Origin: Candidatus Chryseopegocella kryptomonas
GTDB taxonomy: Bacteria > Bacteroidota > Ignavibacteria > Kryptoniales > Kryptoniaceae
Direction: 5' to 3'
Assembly (NCBI RefSeq): GCF_001536065.1
Contig: NZ_CZVW01000003.1
Coordinates: 62,001 to 126,000, forward strand
Length of the DNA stretch: 64,000 bases
This document shows, piece by piece, positions 56,635 through 64,000 of this stretch. The notes under the pieces were generated by a model. It ran no database searches. It saw nothing but the letters and a program-made list of their open reading frames with translations, and was not told where the DNA came from. Made by a program: the position numbers and the translations under genes. Numbering within the stretch: position 1 is the stretch's first letter; each line of letters starts with the position of its first letter.

Positions 56635-56928
56635 ATGAAAGATATGACTTTGTTTGAACAACTTGTCTTTATCCTTTACACGCAAGGATGGGAACAACTT
56701 GGAAAAATTCCAAATCCGATAACTGGAAAAATTGAAAAGAAACTTGACGAAGCAAAATTAACGATTGAACTTCTTGATATGCTAAAAGAAAAAACGAAAG
56801 GCAACCTGACGGAAGATGAATCACGATTCCTTGAATACTCAATCTCACAATTGAAGATAAATTATTTCTTTGAGATTGAAAACGAGAAAAAGCAAAGAAG
56901 CGAACCAACGCCACAAAACCAATCATAA
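56635..56928 (+). CDS. DUF1844 domain protein
   Basis: A 97-residue protein. The conserved core is FEQLVFILYTQGWEQLGKIPNP and DEAKLTIELLDMLKEKTKGNLTEDE, ending with SRFLEYSISQLKINYFFEI. This is the DUF1844 family, found in Bacteroidota and related phyla, of unknown function. The protein is soluble, with no signal peptide or catalytic motif. It lies 18 bases before nadK in the same transcript. Confidence 0.85.
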   Translation: MKDMTLFEQLVFILYTQGWEQLGKIPNPITGKIEKKLDEAKLTIELLDMLKEKTKGNLTEDESRFLEYSISQLKINYFFEIENEKKQRSEPTPQNQS

Positions 56929-56946
56929 ATAAACAAATCATTTCTG

Positions 56947-57837
56947 ATGAAATTTGGAATAATAGGCAACCTTGCAAAAGAAGCACTTTACGGGGCTGTC
57001 CTTGACCTATCAAAAAATCTTGAAAAAGAAAAAATAGAATTCTACATACAGAAAGAAATAGCAGATGGAATTGAAAAAAGATTTTCACACAAAATTGAAA
57101 AAGTCCTCACAACAGATGAACTCCTAAAAAACTCGGATATGATAATCTCCTTCGGTGGAGATGGAACAATTCTTGCAACAGCACGGCTCGTTGGCTCTCT
57201 TCAAATTCCAATACTTGGTGTAAACCTCGGAAAACTCGGATTTCTTGCTGAGGTTGCACCCGAAGATGTTTTTGACTTCATCAAAAAAATTTGCGAAGGA
57301 AAATACAGAATTGAAGAGAGAATGGTTCTTGAAGCAAATGTCAAAGGTGAAAGTGAAACATATTTCGGATTAAATGACATCGTGATTGATAAAGCGGGCT
57401 CAACTCGTGTAGTTGATATTGAAACATTCATAAACGACGAATATCTAATAACTTACACGGCAGATGGATTGATAATATCAACCCCAACTGGCTCAACAGC
57501 ATATTCACTTGCTGCTGGTGGTCCAATAGTCACACCATCAAGCAATGTTATAACATTAACCCCGATATGCCCACACACCTTAACAGCAAGACCCGTGGTT
57601 ATTCCAGATGATAGCATAATCAAAATTAAAATTGAATTTTACGACAGAGAAATTCTTCTCACAGCAGATGGACAAATTGAACATAAACTTAAACCGCCGG
57701 TTGAGATAATTGTCAAAAAAGCAAATTATAAAATTAAACTTGTAAAACGTCTTGAAGTGACATACTTTGATGTTCTGCGTTCAAAATTGATGTGGGGTAT
57801 GGATTTAAGAATTGAAAAAACAAAAAACAAGGAGTGA
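56947..57837 (+). CDS. nadK: NAD kinase
   Basis: Phosphorylates NAD to NADP. The 296-residue protein holds the NAD kinase signature: MIISFGGDGTILATARLVG near residue 62, VNLGKLGFLAEVAPED, NDIVIDKAGSTRVVDIE, YTADGLIISTPTGSTAYSLAAGGPI (seen as TADGLIISTPTGSTAY) and TPICPHTLTARPVV. Length and order are standard. It lies 18 bases after DUF1844 and three before the HD protein. Confidence 0.95.
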   Translation: MKFGIIGNLAKEALYGAVLDLSKNLEKEKIEFYIQKEIADGIEKRFSHKIEKVLTTDELLKNSDMIISFGGDGTILATARLVGSLQIPILGVNLGKLGFLAEVAPEDVFDFIKKICEGKYRIEERMVLEANVKGESETYFGLNDIVIDKAGSTRVVDIETFINDEYLITYTADGLIISTPTGSTAYSLAAGGPIVTPSSNVITLTPICPHTLTARPVVIPDDSIIKIKIEFYDREILLTADGQIEHKLKPPVEIIVKKANYKIKLVKRLEVTYFDVLRSKLMWGMDLRIEKTKNKE

Positions 57838-57840
57838 AAA

Positions 57841-58395
57841 ATGCCTTCATATGAAGATGCTCTAAAACTTCTTTTTGAATATACCGAGAGCGAAAATCTA
57901 AGAAAACATGCATTCGCTGTTGAAGCAGCAATGAGAGCTTATGCGAGAAAATTTGGAGAAGATGAAGAAAAATGGGCGATCGTCGGATTGCTTCACGATT
58001 TTGATTATGAAAAGTTCCCAACCCCAGATCAACATCCATGGGTTGGCTCAAAAATCCTTGAAGAAAGAGGTTATCCCGAAGATATACGCAAAGCAATCCT
58101 CGGACACGCCGATTATACAGGAGTTCCAAGAGATACTCTGATGGCGAAGGTTTTATACGCTTGCGATGAATTATGCGGTTTTATAACTGCCGTTGCGCTC
58201 GTAAGACCAAATAAAAAACTTGAAGAAGTGACGGTTGAATCTGTGAAAAAGAAACTTAAAGATAAAGCATTCGCAAGGTCTGTAAATAGAAACGACATTT
58301 ACAAAGGCGCAGAAGAACTTGGAATACCGCTTGATGAACATATTCAATTCGTAATTGACGCAATGAAATCAATCGCAGATAAATTAGGATTATGA
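57841..58395 (+). CDS. HD-domain protein (HDIG-type hydrolase)
   Basis: A 184-residue protein with a metal-dependent phosphohydrolase HD motif: LRKHAFAVEAAMRAYARKFG (the first histidine), then VGLLHDFDYEKFPTPDQHPW (HD pair) and AILGHADYTGV. The last helix ends DAMKSIADKLGL. It is of the HDIG/uncharacterised type, similar to proteins called hydrolases; the substrate is unknown. It starts three bases after nadK and overlaps the DedA start by four. Confidence 0.88.
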   Translation: MPSYEDALKLLFEYTESENLRKHAFAVEAAMRAYARKFGEDEEKWAIVGLLHDFDYEKFPTPDQHPWVGSKILEERGYPEDIRKAILGHADYTGVPRDTLMAKVLYACDELCGFITAVALVRPNKKLEEVTVESVKKKLKDKAFARSVNRNDIYKGAEELGIPLDEHIQFVIDAMKSIADKLGL

Positions 58396-58949
58396 TCTCA
58401 AACTTAACAATTTACATTGGCATTGCGCTTGGAATTATATTTCAAGGTGAGGTTGCATTGCTTGGAGCTGGTCATTTGATTTACACAGGAGCGGTCAAAT
58501 TTTGGAATGTCGCTTTAATTGCAACATTTCTTTCAACAATAAATGGAGAAATTTTCTTTACACTTTCAAAATTTGGCTCAAAATTTATTCTATCCGACCC
58601 CCAAAATCTAAAAGAAAAACTCGCAAAAGCAACGAACTTGATGAATAGATACAAAACCTTTCTCTTGCTTTTTTCAAGATTTGTCTATGGATTAAGAAAT
58701 TTAATACCCGTTGCATTTGGGCTGTCAAATATAACGCATTTTGAATTTTCAATTTTAAACTTTGCAGGTGCTTTAATCTGGGCTATAACTTTTACATCGC
58801 TTGGAGTTATATCTGGTAATGTCGTTTCAAACTTTATTGATTTGCAACGGCATCAAATGATGATTTTCGGAATTTTTCTTGGAATTGCTTTCACCATAAT
58901 GATGTTAAAAATTACAAAAAAAGGAGAGCAAAGAAATGAAGCAAGATAA
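58392..58949 (+). CDS. DedA-family membrane protein (VTT domain)
   Basis: A 185-residue membrane protein, a paralogue of the DedA protein at 50605. The start IGIALGIIFQGEVALLGAGHL holds the glutamate of the first membrane motif, and the centre LLLFSRFVYGLRNLIPVAFGL has the arginine pair typical of this group. About five helices are visible, with a basic C-terminal end. It overlaps the upstream HD gene by four bases and the downstream Rieske gene by 14. Confidence 0.85.
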   Translation: MISNLTIYIGIALGIIFQGEVALLGAGHLIYTGAVKFWNVALIATFLSTINGEIFFTLSKFGSKFILSDPQNLKEKLAKATNLMNRYKTFLLLFSRFVYGLRNLIPVAFGLSNITHFEFSILNFAGALIWAITFTSLGVISGNVVSNFIDLQRHQMMIFGIFLGIAFTIMMLKITKKGEQRNEAR

Positions 58950-59394
58950 ATTATCAAGGCGTCAATTTGTTCAACTTACGGGTTCATTTTTAATTGCCTC
59001 AATGAGCGCTTCAACTTTTTTGACATTATTTGAGGGTTGTCAAAAAGAAGATTCAAACCCTGTAAGACCACCTCAGGGGACAACTTTCACGATAAAATTG
59101 AGCGAAAATCCAGAACTTTCACAAATTGGTGGATTTAAAACATTTAATGTTAATTCAACACCGATAATTGTTTTTCGCACAGGTCAAACAACCTTTAAAG
59201 CGCTGTCAATGGTTTGCACACATCAAGGTTGCACAACGAATTGGATCAATTCATCACAACAATTTCAATGCCCTTGCCATGGTTCAAAATTTGATAAAGA
59301 TGGAAAAGTTATTCAAGGTCCAGCAACACAAAACTTAACTACTTTCCGAACGGAATATAAAAGCGATACAAATGAAGTGATAATTTACTTTTGA
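58936..59394 (+). CDS. Rieske 2Fe-2S lipoprotein
   Basis: A 152-residue exported electron carrier. The N-terminus has a Tat-like signal (LSRRQFVQLTGSFLIASM) and a later cysteine in FEGCQ, which would anchor it as a lipoprotein. The 2Fe-2S ligands are in CTHQGC near residue 93 and CPCHGS near residue 112, with GPATQNL after them. This resembles the Rieske subunit of a cytochrome bc or quinol-cytochrome complex, but no cytochrome b gene is beside it. It overlaps the DedA gene by 14 bases and its stop lies three bases from the converging CMD gene. Confidence 0.88.
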   Translation: MKQDKLSRRQFVQLTGSFLIASMSASTFLTLFEGCQKEDSNPVRPPQGTTFTIKLSENPELSQIGGFKTFNVNSTPIIVFRTGQTTFKALSMVCTHQGCTTNWINSSQQFQCPCHGSKFDKDGKVIQGPATQNLTTFRTEYKSDTNEVIIYF

Positions 59395-59397
59395 TTT

Positions 59398-59982
59398 TCA
59401 GATTAACTTTATAATTTTTCTGGCTTTGTTTATCTTTGTTTTCCCGCAGATGTCGGAGATTGTTTCTATTAACTTGGATAACTCTTTGAATTCAGCCCCC
59501 GTGTTTAAAGCACCTTTTAAATGCGAAAGGAGTTGCCTTTTCCAGCCAAGCGATGTTAAAATTGCAACATTCAAAAGTTCTCGCTCTTTTAAACTTAAAA
59601 TATCTCTGCTCAAAACCTTGCCATAACCTTCAATGATCATCCATTCAAAAAGTTCCGGATGAAGCGACTTCATATTTTGAACGAGTTTTTCAAAATTTTT
59701 CCCATAAACTTTCTTGCATGTTTCAATCCCATTTGAATAAAATTTTTCCACATCATATTCAGAAGCAACAGAATTTCCATTTGTAAATTTTCTTAACACT
59801 GTGAAACCCTCTATCACTGCTGGAAAACCAGCAAAAAGATAACACTGCAAAATTGCTTCTTCAATTTTTTGAGGGTCAACACCTGATGATAGAGCTTTTG
59901 AAATTTCATCTTTGAGCTTTCTCGCTTTCCCGAGCGAGACAGCGGAAACTATTCTTGCGAGAAATTTTAAATCATCACTCAT
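59398..59982 (-). CDS. Carboxymuconolactone decarboxylase family protein
   Basis: A 194-residue alpha-helical protein. The typical CMD pattern appears as EEAILQCYLFAGFPAVIEGFTV and LKERELLNVAILTSLGWKRQLLSHLKGALNTG (seen as ERELLNVAILTSLGWKRQLL). The CxxC redox motif of AhpD is missing, so antioxidant activity is unlikely. It may be a genuine decarboxylase-like or gamma-CMD protein, the substrate unknown. A short convergent gap separates it from the Rieske gene. It lies downstream of the TPR gene's terminator. Confidence 0.75.
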   Translation of the reverse strand: MSDDLKFLARIVSAVSLGKARKLKDEISKALSSGVDPQKIEEAILQCYLFAGFPAVIEGFTVLRKFTNGNSVASEYDVEKFYSNGIETCKKVYGKNFEKLVQNMKSLHPELFEWMIIEGYGKVLSRDILSLKERELLNVAILTSLGWKRQLLSHLKGALNTGAEFKELSKLIETISDICGKTKINKARKIIKLI

Positions 59983-60012
59983 AATTCACCCCAAAATTTA
60001 AAAACAAAAAAA

Positions 60013-60033
60013 CCCGACCAAGTAAAGGTCGGG
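60013..60033 (-). terminator. Rho-independent terminator after the TPR gene
   Basis: CCCGACC and GGTCGGG form a 7-bp stem around a 7-base loop. On the minus strand it is followed by TTTTTTTGTTTT, 25 bases past the stop of the TPR gene. Transcription of the CMD gene downstream must therefore have its own start. Confidence 0.88.
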
Positions 60034-60058
60034 CTTAACTCCAAAATTATCCACAGTT

Positions 60059-60823
60059 TTATTGTTCTTTCAAAAGATCAAGTTCATACTGTGCATTTCT
60101 CGCAAGGCGTGGGTCTTTTTTGGCTTCAAGAAATGCCTTCTTCGCTTCCTCTACCTGACCAAGTTTTTTGTAGGCAATACCAAGCTCAAAATACGCATCA
60201 GCGCTCTTCGGATTTAACTCAATCGCTTTCTTTGCCGACTCAACCGCCTTGTCGTGCTGTGAAAGTTTATTATACACGATCGCAAGCATCACATAAACTT
60301 TAGGATAATCCTGTCTGTAAGATGTTGCTTGAACAAGTAAATCAAGCGCCTCTTGGAATTTCCCCGCCTGAATTAAAGAATTTGATTTCCCAATCAAAGC
60401 TTCAACTATTCCCTTTACAGCAGCGTCAAGCTTTTTATCATATTCAAGCGCTTTTTTGTAATTCTCAATTGCATTGTCGTAATCACCCTGCACAAGATAA
60501 ATTCCAGCGATCGCATTATAAGCCGGGGCGAAATCCTGTTTAAGATTTATTGCCTGTTTAAAAGCATTGATTGCTTCCTCATTCTGCCTTAAAGCTTTGT
60601 GAGCAAGACCCTTGTTGTAATAAAACTTTGGATCTTGCTGAAATTTCAACGCCTGATCATACTTCTCAATAGCAGCTTTGTAATTCCCACTCCTCAAAAG
60701 CGCATTTCCTTCGTTGAAAAGTTTTGCTGCTTCAACCTCCGGCTTCATTGAATCTCCACCCTGTGCAAGAACGAAAGAAAAAGCCGAAATTAAAACGATT
60801 GCTAACGAAAGAATTCTCTTCAT
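60059..60823 (-). CDS. Exported TPR-repeat protein
   Basis: A 254-residue protein with a signal peptide (KRILSLAIVLISAFSFVLAQ) and about five or six tetratricopeptide repeats: LFNEGNALLRSGNYKAAIEKYD, FYYNKGLAHKALRQNEEAIN, AYNAIAGIYLVQGDYDNAIENYK and AYFELGIAYKKLGQVEEAKKAF. It probably acts as a periplasmic scaffold; no partner is visible. The ATG at 60823 is chosen because AAGGAGG lies eight bases upstream and the signal peptide begins there. The in-frame extension upstream is not plausible. It is followed by a terminator. Confidence 0.88.
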   Translation of the reverse strand: MKRILSLAIVLISAFSFVLAQGGDSMKPEVEAAKLFNEGNALLRSGNYKAAIEKYDQALKFQQDPKFYYNKGLAHKALRQNEEAINAFKQAINLKQDFAPAYNAIAGIYLVQGDYDNAIENYKKALEYDKKLDAAVKGIVEALIGKSNSLIQAGKFQEALDLLVQATSYRQDYPKVYVMLAIVYNKLSQHDKAVESAKKAIELNPKSADAYFELGIAYKKLGQVEEAKKAFLEAKKDPRLARNAQYELDLLKEQ

Positions 60824-60925
60824 AAGATCAACCTCCTTAATTTTCATTTCTTCTTTTTGCAATTATAAGATTTTTTTTGTTAAAAGTCAATAGTTTTGAG
60901 CCCCAAGCCACTTGCGAACTAAAAT

Positions 60926-62311
60926 TTACACAGTCCTTGAAAATATCGGCTTCTCCTTCATCATTTTATCAATGTATGCATCAAAACACATTGCGATGTT
61001 TCTTATAACAAGTCGCCCCATCAATGTAACAATTATTTTATCCCCAGTCATCTCAACAAGACCATCATCAATAAACTCTTGAAGTTTCGGAATTGAATCT
61101 GCAAAATACTCATCAAATTTTATGTTAAACTTTTCTTCAACCTCACTCTTTGTTAATTCCATATCACACATCAAACGCATTATCACATGCTTTCGTATCA
61201 CATCATCCTGTGTCATTTTATATCCTATTGCGGTTGGGAATTTGCCTTCGTCAATTCTTGCGTAGTATTCTTTCAACTCTTTATAATTTTGTGCGTAAAT
61301 GTTTTGAAATTGACTTATTGCTGACATTCCAAACGCATAAAGATCAGCACCCGCTCGTGTTGAATAACCTTGAAAGTTCCTATAAAGCGTTTTCTCTTTT
61401 TGAGCAATTGCAAGCTCATCATCCGGCTTTGCGAAGTGATCCATACCAATGTAAACATAACCTGCATCGGTGAGTTTTTCTATAGTCATTTTCAAAATTT
61501 TCAACTTAACTTCCGGAGATGGCAAATCTTCCTTTCTTATAACTCTTTGATGAGGTTTAAGCCATGGGACATAAGCGAAGTTAAAAACTGCGATTCGCTC
61601 GGGCGAAAGCTCAATAACTTTATCAATCGTTTTCTCAAATGAATCAAGCGTTTGAAAAGGCAAACCATAAATTAGATCAAGATTTATGCTCTTAAATCCA
61701 AGCTCACGAGACCAATCAATCGCTTGCCTCGTTATCTCTTCGGGTTGAATTCTGTTAACTGCTTTTTGAACTCTTGGATCAAAATCTTGAACCCCCATAC
61801 TTATTCTGTTAAACCCAACCTCGCGAAACGCTTTCATATGCTCATATGTTAAACCACGCGGATCAATTTCAACTCCAACTTCGGGATCTTCAACATATTC
61901 AAATCTCTCATTTATGAAATTTCCAAGCTCTCTTATTTCATCTGGATTTAAATATGATGGTGTTCCTCCACCCCAATGCAATTGCGTCACTTTTCTGCCC
62001 GGGGAAATCATCCTCCAAACCATGTCAATTTCACGTTCAAGATAGTCAAGATATTTTCTTATCGTTTCTCTTCTATGTGTCACAAGCATATTGCAACCGC
62101 AGAAATAACATAATGTATCGCAGAATGGAATGTGGAAATAAAGTGAAAGATCAGCAGTTGAATTAGCAAGATTGTTTTCAATTATCGCATTTTTATAATC
62201 TTCTGGACCGAAATCTTTTGAAAAAGCTGGAGCAGGAGGATAACTTGTGTATCTTGGTCCAGGGCGATCATATTTCTTCAAAAGTTCTATGTCAACATTT
62301 TCAAACTTCAT
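60926..62311 (-). CDS. hemN: Oxygen-independent coproporphyrinogen III oxidase
   Basis: A radical-SAM enzyme oxidising coproporphyrinogen III to protoporphyrinogen IX without oxygen. The 461-residue protein has the motif FHIPFCDTLCYFCGCNM near residue 58 (the CxxxCxxC cluster), preceded by GPRYTSYPPAPAF, as in authentic HemN. Others are HWGGGTPSYLNPDEI, EIDPRGLTYEH, GFNRISMGVQDFDPRVQKAVNR (seen as NRISMGVQDFDPRVQ) and the C-terminal domain. The ATG at 62311 is preferred to one 14 codons upstream inside hemE. It follows hemE by seven bases, one heme operon. Confidence 0.93.
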   Translation of the reverse strand: MKFENVDIELLKKYDRPGPRYTSYPPAPAFSKDFGPEDYKNAIIENNLANSTADLSLYFHIPFCDTLCYFCGCNMLVTHRRETIRKYLDYLEREIDMVWRMISPGRKVTQLHWGGGTPSYLNPDEIRELGNFINERFEYVEDPEVGVEIDPRGLTYEHMKAFREVGFNRISMGVQDFDPRVQKAVNRIQPEEITRQAIDWSRELGFKSINLDLIYGLPFQTLDSFEKTIDKVIELSPERIAVFNFAYVPWLKPHQRVIRKEDLPSPEVKLKILKMTIEKLTDAGYVYIGMDHFAKPDDELAIAQKEKTLYRNFQGYSTRAGADLYAFGMSAISQFQNIYAQNYKELKEYYARIDEGKFPTAIGYKMTQDDVIRKHVIMRLMCDMELTKSEVEEKFNIKFDEYFADSIPKLQEFIDDGLVEMTGDKIIVTLMGRLVIRNIAMCFDAYIDKMMKEKPIFSRTV

Positions 62312-62318
62312 GACAATT

Positions 62319-63377
62319 TTAAAAATTTTGTTTGTGATATTTCTGACTTTCACTTTTTACAGTTTGAACGAGAATTTTCACATTTTCAACAGGCGTTTCT
62401 GGCAAAATTCCGTGTCCGAGATTAAAAATATGCCCATCGCCTTCACCGTATCTTTCAAGTATCTTCACTGCCTCACGAACAACAACATCAGGCTCCGAAA
62501 GCAAAACAACAGGATCAAGATTCCCTTGAATAGAAACAGAATCTAAACTTCTTTTTCTCGCTTCCGATATGTCAAATGTCCAATCAATGCTTATGACATC
62601 GCAACCTGTGTTAATAATTTCATCAATCCATTGCCATGTTCCTTTTGAAAACAAAATAATTGGAACTTTGCCGTTAAACCTTGCCTTGACCTTTTCAACC
62701 ACGATGCGAATATATTTCAACGAAAACTCTTTAAACTCATCATAGCCAAGGATTCCGCCCCAAGTGTCAAATATCTGAACTGCGTCTGCTCCATATTCAA
62801 TTTGCGCTATTAGAAAATCGGCGACCGCAATTGAAATTTTTTCAAGAAGCTTATGTGCAAGTTCAGGTTTTGAATAAATGAAAATTTTTGCATTCTTAAA
62901 ATCTTTCAAACTTTCGGATTCAACCATATAAGCAAACAAGGTCCACGGAGAACCAGAAAAACCGATTAAAGGAACATCTATATTTCGCTTTGTAAGTTTT
63001 ATTGCGTCAAGAACATACTTAAGTTTATCGGTTGGGTCAGGAATGAAAAGTTTGTCAATTTCAGCTTCACTCTGTATATGCTTTTCAAATCTTGGTCCTT
63101 TGCCCTCATCAATGTAAAGTTTTAAACCCATCGCTTCTGGCAAAACAAGAATATCAGAGAAAATTATACCCGCATCAACTCCAATTATCTCAATCGGTTG
63201 AATCGTTACCTCAGAAGCTATTTCAGGTGTTTTTATCATCGTGAGAAAATCATAACGCTGGCGAATTTTTCTATATTCGGGAAGGTATCTTCCCGCCTGT
63301 CGCATTATCCATATTGGGGTTCTTTCGGTCTTCTCACGCCTGCACGCTCTCAAAAACAAATCGTTTTTCAATTCCAC
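62319..63377 (-). CDS. hemE: Uroporphyrinogen decarboxylase
   Basis: Removes four carboxyl groups from uroporphyrinogen III to make coproporphyrinogen III. The protein has WIMRQAGRYLPEYR near residue 25, IFSDILVLPEAMGL, GFSGSPWTLFAYMVE and GNLDPVVLL. The start taken is GTG at 63377 (VELKNDLFLRACRREKTERTP), which aligns with the MTELKND start of E. coli HemE, giving 352 residues. An in-frame TTG at 63404 would add nine residues. Neither start has a clear ribosome-binding site. It is followed seven bases later by hemN. Confidence 0.92.
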   Translation of the reverse strand: MELKNDLFLRACRREKTERTPIWIMRQAGRYLPEYRKIRQRYDFLTMIKTPEIASEVTIQPIEIIGVDAGIIFSDILVLPEAMGLKLYIDEGKGPRFEKHIQSEAEIDKLFIPDPTDKLKYVLDAIKLTKRNIDVPLIGFSGSPWTLFAYMVESESLKDFKNAKIFIYSKPELAHKLLEKISIAVADFLIAQIEYGADAVQIFDTWGGILGYDEFKEFSLKYIRIVVEKVKARFNGKVPIILFSKGTWQWIDEIINTGCDVISIDWTFDISEARKRSLDSVSIQGNLDPVVLLSEPDVVVREAVKILERYGEGDGHIFNLGHGILPETPVENVKILVQTVKSESQKYHKQNF

Positions 63378-63528
63378 AGAACTTATATTTGTTTTGCATC
63401 TCAATCAATCTTCAAGTTCAAAAATAACACGAGGGACTTTAAAAATCAAAATTTCCCCCAAAACCTTGATTTTGTCAGTTCAAATTAATATCTTAACGAT
63501 TAGACACTCAAAAATTCACGGAGGTGAG

Positions 63529-64000
63529 ATGCATAAAAAGTTCTTTCTACTTCTTTTTTTATTTGCCATCGGTTGCAGTGTTAAAAATTCCGCAATAAAA
63601 GAAAACCTTGTTATTCAAGACAGCACAATCTGCGCTATACCCGATTCAACTACATCAAACAACGCTGACACTTCAAAGATAGAACAAACCCCACGCAAAG
63701 ATGCACTCAAAAATGACATATTGATTTATGACTCTCTCACAACATCAAAAATTTTAAATGAAGTGAAAAAAGATTACGAACTTGCTTTATCATACATAAA
63801 ACAGGGCGATACAATATCCGCAGTTGAAGTTATACACTCTGCGATGGAAAAACTTGACGAAGTTTCAAGAACAAGCGAAGTTGAATTGAGTAAAGATTTT
63901 GAAATTTTAAGCGCTAAAATTTTATCCTTCTACCAAAATTACATCGCAAAATTTGATTCCCTGTTTCATGGATTACCTTTACAAGAATACATCTCAAACA
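63529..64000 (+). CDS. Lipoprotein, N-terminal part; possibly an MltD-like lytic transglycosylase
   Basis: A strong ribosome site GGAGGTG precedes ATG 63529. The first 15 residues are a lipoprotein signal, KKFFLLLFLFAIGCS, with a lipobox cysteine. Residues about 80-157 are helical: DYELALSYIKQGDTISAVEVIHSAMEKLDEVSR and SKDFEILSAKILSFYQNYIAKFDSLFHG (seen as LSYIKQGDTISAVEVIHSAM and KILSFYQNYIAKFD). This pattern is like the N-terminal helical region before the SLT domain of FCB-group MltD proteins, but the catalytic part lies past the window edge, so the function is inferred. It is divergent from hemE. No stop codon is reached. Confidence 0.55.
   Translation, partial: MHKKFFLLLFLFAIGCSVKNSAIKENLVIQDSTICAIPDSTTSNNADTSKIEQTPRKDALKNDILIYDSLTTSKILNEVKKDYELALSYIKQGDTISAVEVIHSAMEKLDEVSRTSEVELSKDFEILSAKILSFYQNYIAKFDSLFHGLPLQEYISN

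Noticed and set aside
60059-60862. Longer TPR protein from the upstream in-frame ATG
   Set aside because: The extension precedes the signal peptide and covers the ribosome site for the start at 60823.

Overview
The window is AT-rich, densely packed bacterial DNA with short gaps and many stop/start overlaps of the ATGA type. The gene set points to the FCB group near Bacteroidota/Ignavibacteriota. It includes a type IX secretion C-terminal sorting domain, repeated lamin-tail domains, a DUF481 outer-membrane protein, DUF1844, a multidomain secreted M28 peptidase and a GHL10-type glycosyl hydrolase. Because it also carries flagellar genes and has E. coli-like sigma70 and sigma28 promoters, a motile lineage such as Candidatus Kryptonia is a reasonable guess. 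That is inference, not shown by a marker gene.

Layout. 1-6288 (+): end of a glycosyltransferase, purD, a CPBP membrane protease and a large secreted lamin-tail protein. 6359-9990 (-): late flagellar operon flagellin-fliS-fliD-flaG-(fliT-like)-flgM. 10027-10130: divergent control region with two facing sigma28-type promoters, one for flagellin and one, an exact consensus match, for a giant methyltransferase/glycosyltransferase gene. 10161-15934 (+): that four-enzyme fusion and a GT2-TPR protein, probably a flagellin or surface glycan module. tRNA-Val follows. 16150-21582 (+): beta-oxidation operon (acyl-CoA synthetase, hydroxyacyl-CoA dehydrogenase/enoyl-CoA hydratase, thiolase). 21621-23628 (-): ArsR-pirin-DoxX-DoxX operon behind a perfect palindromic operator. 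23772-26834 (-): beta-propeller protein, ABC exporter, and a decayed short-peptide plus MauE-like pair, divergent from an XRE regulator with an operator-like palindrome between them. 27199-29601 (-): second ABC exporter.

29621-37984 (-): housekeeping genes: LOG-family hydrolase, trpG, trpE, thioesterase, pta, GH130, rpoZ, gmk, yicC, and prfB with its programmed +1 frameshift. 38161-42186 (+): two secreted hydrolases, the second with a type IX sorting tail. 42190-49292 (-): threonine aldolase, formate-THF ligase, then the proteostasis group tRNA-Leu-tig-clpP-clpX, with a membrane-anchored coiled-coil protein of 54-bp tandem repeats inserted between tig and clpP. 49418-56280 (+): dapF, zincin-like protein, DedA, ftsH (one-base frameshift), DUF481 protein, comEC. 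56281-56553: cluster of long GC-rich palindromes. 56635-59394 (+): DUF1844, nadK, HD protein, DedA, Rieske protein. 59398-63377 (-): CMD protein, TPR protein, hemN, hemE. 63529-end (+): start of a lipoprotein.

Four genes are interrupted: the GT2-TPR gene, the MauE-like gene, the repeat protein and ftsH. The ftsH, GT2-TPR and repeat-protein breaks are single-base changes and may be assembly errors. The MauE-like break looks like an internal deletion, so a true pseudogene. The most interesting signals are the shared sigma28 control of flagellin and the glycan megaenzyme, the tandem-repeat gene inside the tig-clpPX cluster, the palindrome cluster after comEC, and the decayed peptide/MauE/ABC/propeller locus under an XRE-type operator.
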